From: Phaeotremella fagi
Lineage: Eukaryota > Basidiomycota > Tremellomycetes > Tremellales > Phaeotremellaceae
Length of the DNA stretch: 64,000 bases
Assembly (NCBI GenBank): GCA_001599715.1
Contig: BCHU01000001.1
Location: 2,093,634 to 2,157,633 of the forward strand
Direction of reading: 5' to 3'
Shown: positions 1 through 12,787 of the stretch, in pieces
Layout of the letters: each line of letters starts with the position of its first letter
Position numbering within the stretch: position 1 is the first letter of the stretch
Translations under genes and position numbers: made by a program
Notes under the pieces: model-generated
What the model saw: the letters and a program-made list of their open reading frames with translations, nothing else
Databases searched by the model: none
Told to the model about the DNA's origin: nothing

Positions 1-536
1 TCCTTTATCTCGTTGACTCTAAAAGTAGATGCCGCATCGTGGACACAATTCGAGTCCTTGTGTGAGTGAGAATGGAACGCTGCCCGTCATTCAGTTAACA
101 CCACCTTAGTTGAACATTTCTATGACTTATCCACATATTACGTTTTGAGCGATATACCACAATAACCGTTTCAAGTGACCCTTTGCACTTGTACAGTAGT
201 CAAGGTCATAATAACAAAAGATTTCTACTGTTGTCAATATAATTTAACTCATTGTTTATAGGTCTCTCCGTCATTGCTTGATGTCTATTCTGGAAGTTCT
301 GTATAAACCCACAGTAAATATCTGAAGAAGTGTTTCTTAGGACTGTTTTGACGAAATGATGTTCTTTCACGTTTCATACATGAATGGTATTCCAAAATCA
401 AAGGAATTTACAGATCTTGATGGAGGCACAAAGGAGGGGAAGAAAATCTGACAACAAAAGGAGAATCACCCATAAAATATAAGTACAGTACATGTATCAC
501 CAGTGATCCCAAAATCAAGATCAATCAAGTAATTCA
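1..536. other. Intergenic or gene-edge region, no supported gene
   Basis: No convincing coding exon on either strand. A GTGAGTGAG donor-like string lies near 62-70 after a short open stretch on the plus strand, so the edge of a neighbouring gene could reach in, but nothing here can be joined to a recognisable protein. The last ~100 bases are presumably the promoter and leader of the small gene that starts at 537. Confidence 0.4.
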
Positions 537-1191
537 ATGCCACCAGCTCCAGGACAATCGAGGGAAGAATACGAGAAACGTAAAGCAGCCGGCGGCAGCA
601 GCAGCGGGGGTGGTGGTTCGAGCTCCAGCAGGAGTGGTGGAAGTTCAAAACCATATGAAAAGAAGATTGATCCTTCGACTGTGAACACTACTGTTGATCC
701 TGAGACACTCGCTGAGGAGTATTTCAAGAAAGGTGAATGGGGACCTTCATGGGCTGTTGTTGAGTTTGTACGTCTATCTCATAATTAGGATATGTTGGAA
801 CTTGATTGATTTTGTTGGGTGATAGGACTCCGACGCTTGTTTGAAGAACGTTAGTAAAGTCGGTAAAGCCGCTGATGGTTTTTACGTACCTTCCGGAACG
901 TAAGTTTATCCCTCATCTACCTCTGTTCGTTGTTATGTTGAATCACTTGATGATATAGGATCTTACCACTAGGTGCTGCCCTACCTAAAATGACAGTGTT
1001 GAAATATGGCGGGTAAGTGGTCTACACCCGATAGTATTGACAATTTGATCAACAGCTACTTCCCACCTGGAACTTCTTTCCCTGGTGGTGTAATGATCCC
1101 CATGCATGCTAGGATGGTCAACATCTTACCTGAAGAAACGAGTGCGGCTGTCCCTCCATCAGATTCTGAGAGTTTATGTTTAGTTCAGTAG
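537..1191 (+). CDS. Small hypothetical protein, 164 aa, four exons
   Basis: Not recognised. Exons 537-767, 826-899, 959-1012 and 1056-1191 join in frame to 164 residues; each intron has a GTACGT or GTAAGT donor and an AG acceptor, which supports a real spliced gene. The first ~40 residues are low complexity (Gly/Ser tract after MPPAPGQSREEYEKRK). The remainder has short hydrophobic and Gly/Pro-rich segments (ILPLGAALPKM, YFPPGTSFPGGVMIP) but no signal peptide or clear membrane helix. The 3' end is ~65 bp from the convergent homoserine kinase stop. No function can be assigned. Confidence 0.6.
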
Positions 1192-1256
1192 ATGTGACGA
1201 TGTATCTGATAATCATCAAAGTTGTTTGTATCAAAGTGAATATCTACCACTCTACC

Positions 1257-2464
1257 CTAATCCAACCTCTCAACCCAACTACCCCTCTCATCAACACTCA
1301 AAACCTGCCAATCAACACCGACCTCCTCCTCTTTAAACAACCTCTCAATCTCACCCGCGATCCCTTCAAAATTCTCCGTTGCCAACGCTAAAATCGTAGG
1401 TCCAGCTCCGGAAAGACAGATACCTAGTAAACCTGGATGAGAAGTTGGTGTGAGGGTTGATAAGATTTTTGGGAGACCTGGGATCTACAAAAACAAATGT
1501 GTTCAGTCAACTGGTTAAGAACAGGAAGGGATACTTACCAATGCCATCCTGTAGGGTTGGTGGATACGATCTTTCATTGCTTCGTAGATTAATTCTGAAT
1601 CTGGTGGGGATCTGGCTAAAGCCGTTGTTAGGACAGCTAGACGTTGGAGATTGAAGACCTAAAGTGATTGATTATTAGACAAACACCTTTCTAGACACTT
1701 TTTGGTGGACCACCTACCAAATCTTTTCGTGTATAGGTCTCAGGTAAAACCCCTCTAGCTTTAGCAGTAGCCAACTCGAACCTTGGCATCACGGCTATAG
1801 CCTTAATTTCTTTTGCCCAACCGAATCTAACATAATGACCTATACCCCTCGGAGCCACTGGTGGATATTTCCCCCAATTCTCATCAGCGTCTTCTGGATA
1901 TTCAGGTAAAACCTCTGCTAGAGGTATAGAAGTAACTTCTGTATCCTCTTTAGAAAGTTCTTTAAGATAACTACCGACGAAACCACCTATCAAAGCTGCC
2001 GTCACGTTATCAGGATGTCTCTCTACCATCAACGCGAAATCTAATAATCTCTCTCTTGGGAGTTGGAGATCACCTAATAGATTACCTAAAAGAACTCCAG
2101 CGATGACTGCAGCACCTGATGAACCTAAACCTCGACCGAAAGGGATTTGGTTGTTAGCATGGATCTTGATTCCTGATGGGAAAGTTTGGATGTTATGCGA
2201 TCGAAGGAGATAGAGGGCTACTCGAGTTAATAAGTTTTTGTAGGGTGATAGAGGGACGTTGGTGGAATCGAGACCTGAATAGGTTATTATTGGGAGTGAA
2301 GGGTTGACGGTGGTTTGGTCTGGAATGGTGACTTCGAGAGTTAACGAGAGGGAGAGCGCGATTCCGCAGACATCGAATCCGGGTCCTACGTTTGCTGTGG
2401 TTGCTGGGACATGGATCTTGTATCTTCCTGGAATGGGAGCTGCTGGGGTCGAGGTTGAGGACAT
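1257..2464 (-). CDS. THR1: Homoserine kinase (threonine biosynthesis)
   Basis: Catalyses ATP-dependent phosphorylation of L-homoserine to O-phosphohomoserine, the step before threonine synthase; cytosolic GHMP-superfamily kinase. Three exons on the minus strand (1718-2464, 1539-1658, 1257-1484) give 364 aa, close to the usual 350-360. The start is followed by the N-terminal GHMP segment VPATTANVGPGFDVCGIALS. The glycine/serine ATP-binding loop IPFGRGLGSSGAAVIAG is near residue 100, then MVERHPDNVTAALIGGF. The second exon begins VFNLQRLAVLTTAL and the third carries the C-terminal GHMP motif GICLSGAGPTILAL. Divergent from the SmE gene across ~390 bp. Identification is secure. Confidence 0.95.
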
Positions 2465-2851
2465 TGTGGTTGGATGGTGGTGGTAGAGTGGTGACTCGAG
2501 ATGTCAACTTTTTTGAATACAGTTACTCGGGTTCGATTAGCCGAAACGAGTGTATGAATAAACATTATTTTATTGTTATTATTTTCATTTAATCCGGTCA
2601 TCCGACCTAGTTATCGAAGACGAGAGAAAGGAACCTCTACATTGGAACTCAACTAACTACCTATATTCATTATTCTCATTAGGATTTCATTCATTCATTT
2701 GATTCAATCCATCGATCATCGACAGTAGAAGAAAAGTCAAAGGTCAATTGAAGATTCTACTCAAGGATTCACAAAATAAAACAAAAGGATTAATCACCAA
2801 ATCCAAAAGTAAGCCTAGCGGGCATCTCTCAATTCCAACAATCAATACAAA
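2465..2851. promoter_or_regulatory. Shared divergent promoter THR1 / SmE
   Basis: 387 bp between two outward-facing start codons. AT-rich with TTATTTTATTGTTATTATT near 2566-2585 and no ORF of note. A bidirectional promoter is inferred from the layout only; I recognise no specific operator. Confidence 0.5.
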
Positions 2852-3778
2852 ATGAGTGGACGTAAAGTAATGGTCCAAGTGAGTTTGAATCTTGCAGTGT
2901 TCAAATCTGTCAACTACTGACAATCGATCTCTAGCCTATCAACATCCTTTTCTCTTATCTACAAAAGGTACGTTGGACTTTTCTTGTTCAATTGTATATT
3001 CACTTCGAAATGACGTTTCCTTCCTGTTAATGGGAAATACTGATAATCCTACAGCATCAACGTGTTTTAATATGGTTATATGATAATAACGAATTCAGAA
3101 TTGAAGCGTATATCATTGTAAGTGAACAACAATGTCGTGTTCCAATGGAAAATGGATATTGACGAAATGTCATTTTTCTTACTACCCTTCATTATCTAAT
3201 ATACTCAAAATCGAATCGTTCAAATGATCATTTTCGAAATACAAATTTACTTGATTCTCATATGGACCAACAAAATATTCCATCACATCAACAGGGGTTT
3301 GATGAATTCATGAACGTCGTTTTAGATGACGCAGAGGAAGTTTATGATTTACCTAAAAACGCTGGGAAAGAGGTTAAACCAAGAAGGGATTTAGGTAGGT
3401 TTAACTTATATTTTGATCACCTTTTTTCTTGATCTTTTGATGTTGGAGTTGGATAATGGGGACTTCGTGTATGACTTAGATGAGTCTTGGAAATTATCTT
3501 TTCGATAATTGGATAAAAGGGATAAGGGTCGTTGGGGCTTTATTTGATTTTAAAGTCAAATGATTAATCGAATGAACGAAAATCTATCCAGAGAGGAGGA
3601 CACATTGACGCCATCCACTGCCCGTCCCAGCTCCTAAACTCTTCGCGTTGTGTTCCATCTCTTCTGCTTTCGCTTGACCCTCCAACTTGGAATCATATAC
3701 TAACCCAACCCTCTGGAAACAGGTCGAATCCTCTTAAAAGGAGACAACATCACGTTAGTTCAACCAGTAACTGCATGA
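2852..3778 (+). CDS. SME1: Small nuclear ribonucleoprotein Sm E
   Basis: Core Sm protein E of the heptameric ring on U1, U2, U4 and U5 snRNAs; nuclear pre-mRNA splicing. Five exons (2852-2878, 2935-2967, 3055-3117, 3295-3394, 3723-3778) join exactly to 92 aa, the same length as human SNRPE. The Sm1 motif contains FDEFMNVVLDDAEEVY after the RIEAYIIG strand, and Sm2 is GRILLKGDNITLV. The start MSGRKVMVQPINILF is typical of the family. The last intron (~330 nt) is long for this genome and could hold other information, although I see none. Very confident. Confidence 0.96.
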
Positions 3779-5566
3779 TCCTAGTTGAGGTTGGTTGAAA
3801 ATAAAAAATAAAAAGATGGGATGTTGAATGTGAAGGCGAGGGTTTTTCATATACCTTTTTTTCCTACTTTGTAGAATTATCTTTAAAATTTTCTTTATTC
3901 ATCAAAGAGTGAATGAATGAATCGAATGAATAGATAGGTGTTGAATGCATCTAGATGTTTGGAGAGGTGTTCGTGGTAGTGTTGAGTGGTTATGACTAGC
4001 TGATACTGAAGCAAGCTTGGCCTAGCTGGGGGCAGCTTGAGCAGCATGGCGGTCACGTGGTAAATCCAGCCACTCATAAATGCCACATTGAAGTATGCCG
4101 AAGTTCCGAGTGAGGATTGGAGTAAACAAACAGAAGACGGCGAAGGGGGAGGAGGGAGAGAGAGAGAGAGAGGGGGAAGGGGGATCATAACGTCAGTGAG
4201 TGATTACAAGTAAGTAAACAAGTGACAACAACAACAACACCTACACTGTCTATAACTATATCTACAACTACACCTACCAACTACCAACTACTACAGTAAG
4301 TTATTCATGCCATCCTCCCTCCTTTGAAAGATCAATGCGTAGTCGAGGTTGAGGTTGAGGTACCATCAATGCAATCAATCCAAACAACACCTTAACACCC
4401 AAAGTAGTAAAATAACCCAAAAGAGATAAATAAAATAAAAATCAATACTTACTCGTTACCTTTTTTTTCTTTCTTAGTCCTTTTGATTTCTCCAAGAGAG
4501 GTAATTTGGTGTTTAGGTGTTTTGGTGAGTCGCGTTTCATCTCACTTCATGGGTCTTTGATATCAATATCATCAACGATACCGTCGTCGTCGTCGTCGTC
4601 GCCGTCGATACTATCGTTGTTGTTCCATTGTTATTGTTGATCCCCGTCGTTATGGTTTCATGCATGCTGACGTCTATTGTCTTTACTCTTCCTCCCCTTC
4701 CTCCTCCTGGACCCTCCTTTGACCATCTCAATGTTATCGACAGCCTCCTTCAGCTCCCTTCCGGTCAACCGTCTATCCTCACAACGCGACAGGTGAGTAA
4801 AACGTTTCTTACATCATCACCATCACCGGCACCTACTTCAAATACCCCCGACCATCCACAAAGAGAACCCTTTTCCTCTTTGTCTCACTTTTTCTTCATT
4901 GATTTCCATCATCACAATCATCACCATGTCATGTCTCAAACCATTGGTCATCGGTAATCCCGGTGGAGATAGAGTGAAGATTGGAAATGGAGATGGAGAT
5001 GAAGATTGATAAACAAACCTTATCCTTCACCGCCGCCCGTTTCAAATTCCCACCTCATGGTACAAATACGATGTTGACACCCTTCCAGATTATAACTCCA
5101 ACTCACTCTCGTTTTCTACCAACTCAACTCAACACACAATCAACTCAAAGGATTCACAAGACACCTTTCGTCGTTGCACCGCTTGTTGTTGTTATCATTT
5201 GAATTAATTTATCAAAACCCCCTTATCAATCGGTGATCTCATCTTTCGGTAAATTCACCTTTTTCGTTATCAAGTTGAACAATATCAAGTGAACAACTAT
5301 AAAGTTAAAACGTCACTACTCCTTCTCTCCTCAGTCCGACAAACATTTCACCCCGTTCACATCTTGAACACAAATATTCCCAACAACACCTCATCCACCC
5401 AACTCCCACTCAATCTTAATCTCATCACTCTCTCGCCACTTCAGCAAGAGATAGATAAGAAACTGGATTCAGGTTTCACATTCAAGCGTACATGTCAACA
5501 ACTCTCTACACACCTAGACTCACACCTTTACCGCACACCCCGATCTCAAGGAGTGTATCAATAAAC
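3779..5566. promoter_or_regulatory. Long upstream/leader region of MCM1 with simple repeats
   Basis: About 1.8 kb without a recognisable protein gene. It holds an (AG)n run near 4155-4173, ACAACAACAACA near 4226-4240, a (CGT)n tract near 4580-4608, and a GGAGAT-type repeat near 4983-5010. GTAAGT at ~4294 and GTGAGT at ~4793, each after an exon-like pyrimidine-rich stretch, suggest a spliced 5' leader with short upstream ORFs. Open frames here (e.g. 4628-4957 plus, 3895-4188 minus) are low-complexity and lack protein-like character. Confidence 0.4.
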
Positions 5567-7227
5567 ATGGATTCGATGAACGATTACAATTCTTCTGATA
5601 TTGGGGGACCAGGGGGTTCCGGGGATCACGACGACGGGGTCAACGTTGATATAGCTGATGCTATCGATATGGATATGGTGGCTGATTTCGGTGATGGTAT
5701 GGGAGTTGATATGAGTGAATATACACATTCGGGAGATGGCAAAGATGTTAATTTAGGAGGTCAGTCACTGTCTTCAGGGGTGTAGAAAGAAACAAGCTGA
5801 CATTTTTGTAGTTTCAGACCTTACACCATCTCTTTCACCTCATCCTCAACCTTTAGCAGGACCTTCTAATGGGATCCACCAATCGAACGATTTAACCGAC
5901 ACGATAGATGTGAATGACATGTTCCAAGCTGAAACTGGATTGGACGACGGGGATGACGACGATGACGATGATGGTGAGTACGCTGTCGTATTGACTTCTC
6001 AAAAAGCTGACCATCCACAGACGGACCTGCTAGTAAAAGAGCTCGTGGACAAGCTGGACATGATGTACCAGGGGGATTTACTTTGGTGGACAAAGACGGC
6101 GACTCAGGAAGAAGAAAAATCAGGATTGAGTATATTGCCGATAAATCTAGGCGGCATATTACTTTTTCAAAGCGAAAAGCTGGAATAATGAAAAAGGTAA
6201 GTTATATTCTATATGATTCAATTACTGACCCAGTGCTTAGGCATACGAATTATCGACCTTGACTGGAACTCAAGTTTTACTGCTGGTTGTTTCTGAAACT
6301 GGATTGGTGTATACTTTCACAACGGCGAAACTTCAACCTCTAGTTACGAAACCGGAAGGTAAAAATCTCATTCAGGTGAGTCATTTCTCGTAACAATCTC
6401 TGCGGTTTATTGATGTATCCTCCTAGGCATGTCTTAACGCACCTGATGGAATTCTTCCCGACGGTACACCATCAGGTGGACCAGTACCAGCGACGAAAGG
6501 CAAAGGAGGTGGACTTGCGATTAGACCACACAAACTCACAGCAGCGGCTACCGCAGCCATGGCAGCATCAGCAGCTCAACAATCTGCCGGATCAAGTCAA
6601 CATCTACCAATGCCAGATCAACATCAACATCAACATCTGCAGAACCTGTCGCATGCCCAAGCTCAAGCTGAATCCCATCAATCTCTCGGTCAAGGTGCAC
6701 CCAACAGACCTAAAAAACGATTACCATCTGGTAAAAGTAAAAAAGCTCAGGCTCAGGCTCAAGCTCAACTCGCTCAATCTAACGCTGAACTAGGGATCTC
6801 GAACGATAACCTCCCACCACCTGTTCCTAGTATACCTGACATGCATCGTGGGAACTCACCTCATTTGATGAATCTACAATCTCCAATTTCGGCTGGTCAT
6901 TATATACCACCACCAACCGATTATCAGCAGCAACAGCAACAACATCATCAGCAGCAACAACAGCAGCAGCCTTCACCTTATGGTTATCCACAACAGAATA
7001 ACGACTATGGAACTGGTTATTATGGTGGTGGACCTGTTGCTAATCAACAGAGTCATCTACAGGGTCAACCACAACAACAGCAACAGCAGCAACAACAGCA
7101 GCAGCAGCAGCAACAGCAACAGTCTTATGGTAATTACATGAGTCCAGATCAGATTAATTATCAGAGACAACAACAGGAACATGCTAGGTTGATGATGGAA
7201 CGTAGGAATATGGGGATGGGCATGTGA
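5567..7227 (+). CDS. MCM1: MADS-box transcription factor, Mcm1/SRF type
   Basis: Sequence-specific DNA-binding regulator of the Mcm1/SRF class, acting as a dimer in the nucleus. Exons 5567-5759, 5812-5973, 6021-6196, 6241-6375 and 6427-7227 give 488 aa. The MADS box lies at about residues 148-204: RRKIRIEYIADKSRRHITF, then SKRKAGIMKKAYELSTLTG. It is followed by the SRF-type SAM extension (TAKLQPLVTKPEGKNLIQ, ACLNAPDG), which separates it from MEF2-like MADS proteins. The N-terminus is Asp/Gly-rich. The C-terminus is Gln-rich, with a run of about 17 Gln encoded by mixed CAA/CAG. An in-frame upstream ATG at 5492 would add 25 residues; I chose 5567 because the extension looks like leader sequence. 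Confidence 0.93.
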
Positions 7228-7628
7228 GAGCGAGTGATAACGAGTGAACGATGAAAGATGGTACACACGAATTCAAAGGATGATTCCTGTTTCAATTTTC
7301 TATACCCCCAAACGAACATAATAACTCAAAAATCAGTACAAGTATAATTCTTATTACCCCTTTATCAATCGATTTTCTTTCATTTATACCCTTTTCGATT
7401 CTCTTTTTTCTTCTTTTTCAATTTCGTTTACGAATGTGGGGGGTTGTTTGTAGTTCTCATTTTTATTTTCGAGTATTTGTCTTTTTTTTCGCTTTGCTTT
7501 TTTTATTGCGTTTGATATTTGGTATTTAGTGATAAACGAGACATGCAGTTTTTCGCTAAAACATTATGGATGAGGCCTCTGCAACTTTGAACAATAAAAT
7601 CCATGAGAAAACATAACATCCACACTGA
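7228..7628. other. Convergent 3' intergenic region
   Basis: 401 bp between the stop codons of MCM1 and the Mlp1-like gene. T-rich stretches (7370-7510) are consistent with 3' UTR and polyadenylation signals for both transcripts. No coding potential seen. Confidence 0.5.
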
Positions 7629-10600
7629 TCAAGCGCCGTTCCCGTCATTCGACGGCTCCCCACCCTCCTTAGGTTGTTCCGTCCCACTGGCACCTGCACC
7701 AGCACCACTAACCCTCCGTCCACCTCTACCCCTAATCAACCCAGTCCCTCGCGGTCGTTTGATAGCACGACCCCTACCCTCGGTCGAGATCCTCGATAAA
7801 ATATCGTTACCGCCAGCAGAATCAGTCGCCTGTCCCTGTTCTGGTTCCTCATCCAGAGGTCTTTTGATTGGTGATGTCACCTCATTGGTAGGTGTAGACG
7901 ACGACGCAAGTTGTGCATTAACAGCTAAGTGATTTTGATGTTAGTTGTGAAAACTGTTGGAGAGGCTCAAGCTTACTGCTTAGAATTGAATTTCTAGCGT
8001 TTACAGGTGCACCACCACGAACTGTTCCTCTGGTTATCCCACCCCTTCCTCTGACTCCGACTCCACGTACGATACCCCTCGCAGGTGAGACTGACGTCCC
8101 TGTCCCACTCGGTGTCGATCCTGAAGGTCCCGTTGGAGGTGCTTTGATCTCGATTGCGGCTGATCCAGGGGTCGGTGTTGGTGTCGAGACGACGGCAGTT
8201 GGTGTTGATACAGTCGGAGTACTTCCACCACCAGCTGCAGCTGCCGCTGCTTCCAATTTAGCAGCTTTATTCTCAGCTTCCGTCTTCTGTCGTTCGATAG
8301 TCTTCCTACTGATCTCCGCGTTCCTGATCTGTCTCTCTAGAGTTTTGATCTTTAGATTCAGCTCATCAATTTGAGTTTTGAATTTCGCTTCGGCTTCTGG
8401 ATCACCTTCAGTATTGGCTGTAACGTTCGACTTGGCTTTTTCTAAAGCCTCTTTGAGTTGAGTATCGAATTTAATTTTCAATTCTTCTTCTTTAGCTTTG
8501 ATCGCCGCTTCGATTTGAGCTGGATCGGTAGTCGACGTCGATGTTGATGCTGAAGCGGAAGCTCTCGCCGCTTCAAGAGCTTTAGCATGTTCTGCTGATA
8601 ATTCCGATTCCCTCGCTGCAACAGCTGATTTGACAGCTGCATCGATAACTTCCTGTGAAACGTTTTCACCGCTTCCACCAGCACCTTCGGTAACCGCTGA
8701 TGTAGATGTCGATTGAACCTTTTTGAGTTCATCAATCTCATTCTGCAGAGATTTGATTTGAGTGTCGAGTGAAGTTTTTTCAGCTAAAAGATTGTCAACT
8801 CGATTTCGAAGACTGAGATTGACTTTGTTGACTCTGAGCACACCCTCGTCGTATTTCTAAAAAGGAAAAAAATCTCAATCAGTTGTTTTTTCAGCTTGTG
8901 GAAAGATCTCAAAACTGACCTGAGCGGCCGAAGCTTTGTCATTCTCCCATTGAGCTCTCTCATCAACCGTAAGTTCTGAGCTGGTTGAAGCACGAGCAGA
9001 ATTTTCTGCTTTGAGCGTTTCCAATTCTTTCTTGACGTTTTCTAATTCTCGTTGAAGATTATCACGCTCAGTTTGGAGTGTAGTCTGCAGTCATGTTCAG
9101 AAAGACATTTCAATCGGAAAGAGGAACCACTCACAAGAGCAGCAGTATCAGTCGTTGGACCTGATGTCGATTTACTAGCGATTTCCGCTTGCAACTTCTG
9201 AACGACAGAATCTTTGGTCAAAGAACCTTTCTCAGCTTCGACCAACTTCTTCTCACTCTCCTCCAATTTACTCTTAACCTCATCCAACTCATCATTCAAT
9301 TTCTTGATCGAACCGTTAACCTCTTCCAAAGCTTTGTTCTTGGTTTCAATCTCATCGTTAATCTGTTTCTGCAAGTTTGCCTTCTCTTCGTTGAGATTAT
9401 CAGCGCGTTTCTTCCAATTCAATCCGATTCTTTGACGATCTTCTGATTGTTTGGTTACTTTCTCTAAATCATCTCTTTGAGTTTTATTGATTGATTCTAA
9501 AGCGTCCTTTTCAGCTCTGATAGAGGCTGTCGCTGCTTCCAAACGAGTGTCGGATTCCTCAACTCGTTTCTGTATTTGATGTTAGCGCTGACATCTTATT
9601 CACCCAAGTTCAACTGACCTCAGCGGCACGAGTATTCTCCTTAGCTTTATCAACATCATTTCGTAAAGAGTTACTAATGAGGTTGTTAATTCACACGGAG
9701 TTGTGGATGATTCAAACTAACCTTTCACGTTGTAAAGTTTCCTCCCTAACTTCCCATCTTCTACGTTCTTCTGCACGAGTCTGTTCATGTTCCCGGGTCA
9801 CAGTTTGCAAATTATCAATGAGATGTTGTAATTTAGCCCGTTCTTCGTTAACAGTTCGTAAATTGGATTCGAGACGGGTTTCATGACTCTGCATTAAGGT
9901 CAGTGAGATCTTCTGAAGTTTGAATAGAGGCACTCACCTTCCACTGCTCCTTCTCAGCTCGAAGATTCGCCAACTCATTTCTAGCTCTTTCAGCAGCTGC
10001 TCGATGAGTTTCAACATCTTGTCTTGTCTAAATCATAGGTCAATAGTATTCAAGTAACAATGATGAAATAATAACATACAGAACGTAACTCGATTTGAGA
10101 TTGTGAAGCTGAATTTTGGGATTCTCTACATACCCTTTCAAGGTTTGTGTATTCTTGCTTTTGTAGATTGATTGCGTCATTCAACGTACGTTGTTGTTCT
10201 ACAAAGAGTAATTGTTAGCAATGACTCAAAAAATAAATCACAACACACCTTCAAGAATAATAATCTTCGCATCAGCTTTCGCCTTTTCAACCTCAGCAAT
10301 CCCAACAGCTTGATCCTTCAAAGCAACCTGTTCTTTAGCTTTCGAAATCTCAAGGTCCATTTCTCGTTTGACAACATCCAATTCAGCTTGAAGTGTAGTG
10401 ATACTAGCTTGATGAATGCCGACATCACTACTATCTTGCACAACGCCGTTACCACCAACGGTTTGACCAAATTTCAATCCGTCACCACGAGCCAGTAATT
10501 TAGAGAAGAAATCGCGTTCTCTGATAGCTTCGTTGATCTTTTTCTGAGATTCTAATAATTGTTCATGAAGTTTGGTGATGGTTTCGGTTGCTTGATCGAG

Positions 10601-12566
10601 AGTTGCGCCCGTATCGATATCTGCATCTGCTGCACTAGCGCGTTTGATTTCTCGTTGATCAAGTTTAGTCATCAATCCTCTTGAAACTTTTAACAATCTT
10701 TGATTCTGTTCTTGAAGTTGTCTGATGGATTTGAATTCAACGAATTTATCACTGATTATGTCACCGTCCTTGATAGGAGTTTGATTATCGATTGCAACAG
10801 ATGCCAACGATGGATCGTCTTTGATAGCAATTTGTCGAAGTAAACTTTGGACTTGTCGCGAGAGATCATCCGCTGTCGATCGAAGCCCTGCAACTTCTTC
10901 ATGATGATGTGTGTTGTCTGCAGTTAACGATTTGACCTTGTTTTCGTTGGCGTCCCGAGCAGTTTGGGCGGCTGCTAATTCTGTAGCCAACGCATTGGCT
11001 CGTTCTACTGCTCGATCCTTCTCTGCAGCTTGAGATTCAAGGTCGTATTTCTAGTAAAAAATGGTCAGCTGAATAATTACTGCCACTGATGCCGTTTGAC
11101 TCACTCGTTCCTCTATATCTTGGGTGATCTCGTCTAACAACTGTTGTAAATTGCTGACCTCTAGTTCTGACGCCCTCAGTTTCGCTTCCTGAACCACAAA
11201 GTCGCGATAGAACTCGGTGTAAGTTTTACCACTTTGTTTCAGCCCATTAGCAACGCTTGCTGCAGCACTGATCGTAGACCCTTCGCCATTAGCCAAAGCC
11301 AATCTCTCAACAACAATCTTGAGATCGTCTGATCTTCTTTCAGCTTCTTTCCTTGACCTTTCCTCTTTCTTCCATCTCTCCTCCCATAATCTCTCCTTAT
11401 CATTTTGAGATTCAACAACACGTTCTAATTCAGCTTCACGATCTGACACCGCTGAACGAGCATCATCTCCACGTCTTTCTAATAATCGGATTTCCTCGTT
11501 GAGACGGTTCAATTCAATTCTGAATGATGCTTTTTGGGATGCTGCACTGGCAGTTAGCGTGGCTATGTCTGAATGGGCATCGGCTAATCGTCGTGATTGA
11601 GCATCGAACGCTTGTTGAAGTGATCGATAGGAATGTTCTGAACTTGTTAAACGTGAGAAGATATTGTCGTGTTCGATCTGAAGTTGCTGGACTTCGGATT
11701 GCTATAGTTAATCTTTCAGTAATCTAGCTTCATGCAGGAATTAGCCCAAACTCACCTTGTCTACTCGGTATTTACCAAATCTTTCTTCTAGATCTGCGAC
11801 CGATTTACCGAGACTCAAGATTTCCGTTCGAGCACCCTGGAGCGCGCTAACACTACGTTCTTCATTGAACTGGGAGAAGGGTTAGCATATGAGATTCTTT
11901 TAATTCAAAGAAAGTGGTGTACCTTAGCAGTAGCGGTATTCATTTTAAGCTCTGATACCTCAACATCAAGATGTGCTATTTTTTGAGAAGCTTCTGTCTT
12001 TTGAGCTCTGAGGTTGTAAAGTTCATCTACGGATATGTGGTCAGTTGCTTGTACTCGAAACAGGATTCAAAACATACCATTCGCTCTTTTCGTTCTCTCT
12101 TGCAACTTTGTTGTCTCCTCTAGTAACTCGAGCTTTTCCCTTTCTGATGTCTGTTGAGATTGTCAGTATATTGAAACAGAATCGAAAGGCAAGTATCAGC
12201 TCACATCCCATCTAGTTTGTAGAACAGACAACGAGGAATTGGTTTCATGATGTGATGATTGTAGACTCGACAATTGTGTCCTTAACTGGTTGACGATTGA
12301 ATCTAACATAAACGAGATTATCAGACTCGAATTCTCCCCAAAGCGATGATAGACATACTGGCATCATCTCTAGCCTTTTCAGCAATTTGTTTCTCCTTGT
12401 TTGCCTTCTCGACTTCTCCTTCTAAATCAGTCACTTTACGTTGAGCATCAACTAGAGCTTGCTCTTGTTCAACTTGTTTGCGAATATCCGCTGGGAGAGG
12501 AGTGGTTGGAGTCACTGTCGGAGGATCTATCAGAGCTGATGACTCTGATGGGGGATCTGATGACAT
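7629..12566 (-). CDS. MLP1: Nuclear basket coiled-coil protein, Mlp1/TPR-like
   Basis: Probable filament protein of the nuclear pore basket, involved in mRNA export surveillance and chromatin tethering in the family. Fifteen exons on the minus strand join in frame to 1,400 aa: 12359-12566, 12205-12302, 12078-12150, 11923-12026, 11756-11869, 11105-11701, 10249-11050, 10080-10198, 9938-10027, 9722-9888, 9619-9673, 9135-9569, 8920-9084, 7977-8856, 7629-7924. Nearly the whole length is heptad coiled coil. The TPR/MLP landmark KTYTEFYRDFVVQEAKLRAS lies in the 11105-11701 exon. The C-terminus leaves the coil and becomes Gly/Arg-rich (GVRGRGGITRGTVRGG, then RGRAIKRPRGTGLIRGRGG) with basic NLS-like pieces. 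It is shorter than yeast Mlp1 (about 1,875 aa). A start at 12629 is possible but less likely. Family call fairly sure; exact orthology less so. Confidence 0.82.
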
Positions 12567-12787
12567 TGTGGATGAGGAAGGATGAAGGATAAATGAAGAT
12601 GAGAGATGAAATTGATTGATTAATCCCAACTAGATGCTAAGGAGGTTAAATGCTTGAAGTTGACCTTATTTATACATTCCCCCCACCTAAATCCTCAGTG
12701 ACGTTTCAAAAAACCGATATGAAATTCAATTGTCTGCCAAAGTCAAAGGTTGGTTCACCCTTATCACGACTCACAATCAGAGACAGA
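12567..12787. promoter_or_regulatory. Short bidirectional promoter MLP1 / NMT1
   Basis: 221 bp separates the two outward-facing starts, so the promoters must overlap. Contains CTTATTTATACATTCCCCCC near 12664-12684, a possible TATA-like element for the plus-strand gene. An in-frame upstream ATG at 12650 lies in this region and could add residues to NMT1, but the added sequence is not family-like. Confidence 0.45.

Noticed and set aside
4628..4957. 109-codon plus-strand ORF upstream of MCM1
   Set aside because: Low-complexity Pro/His/Ser composition in a microsatellite-rich leader, not initiated by a convincing context, no splice partner.
6410..6793. Second frame over the last MCM1 exon
   Set aside because: Shadow frame of repetitive Gln-rich coding DNA.
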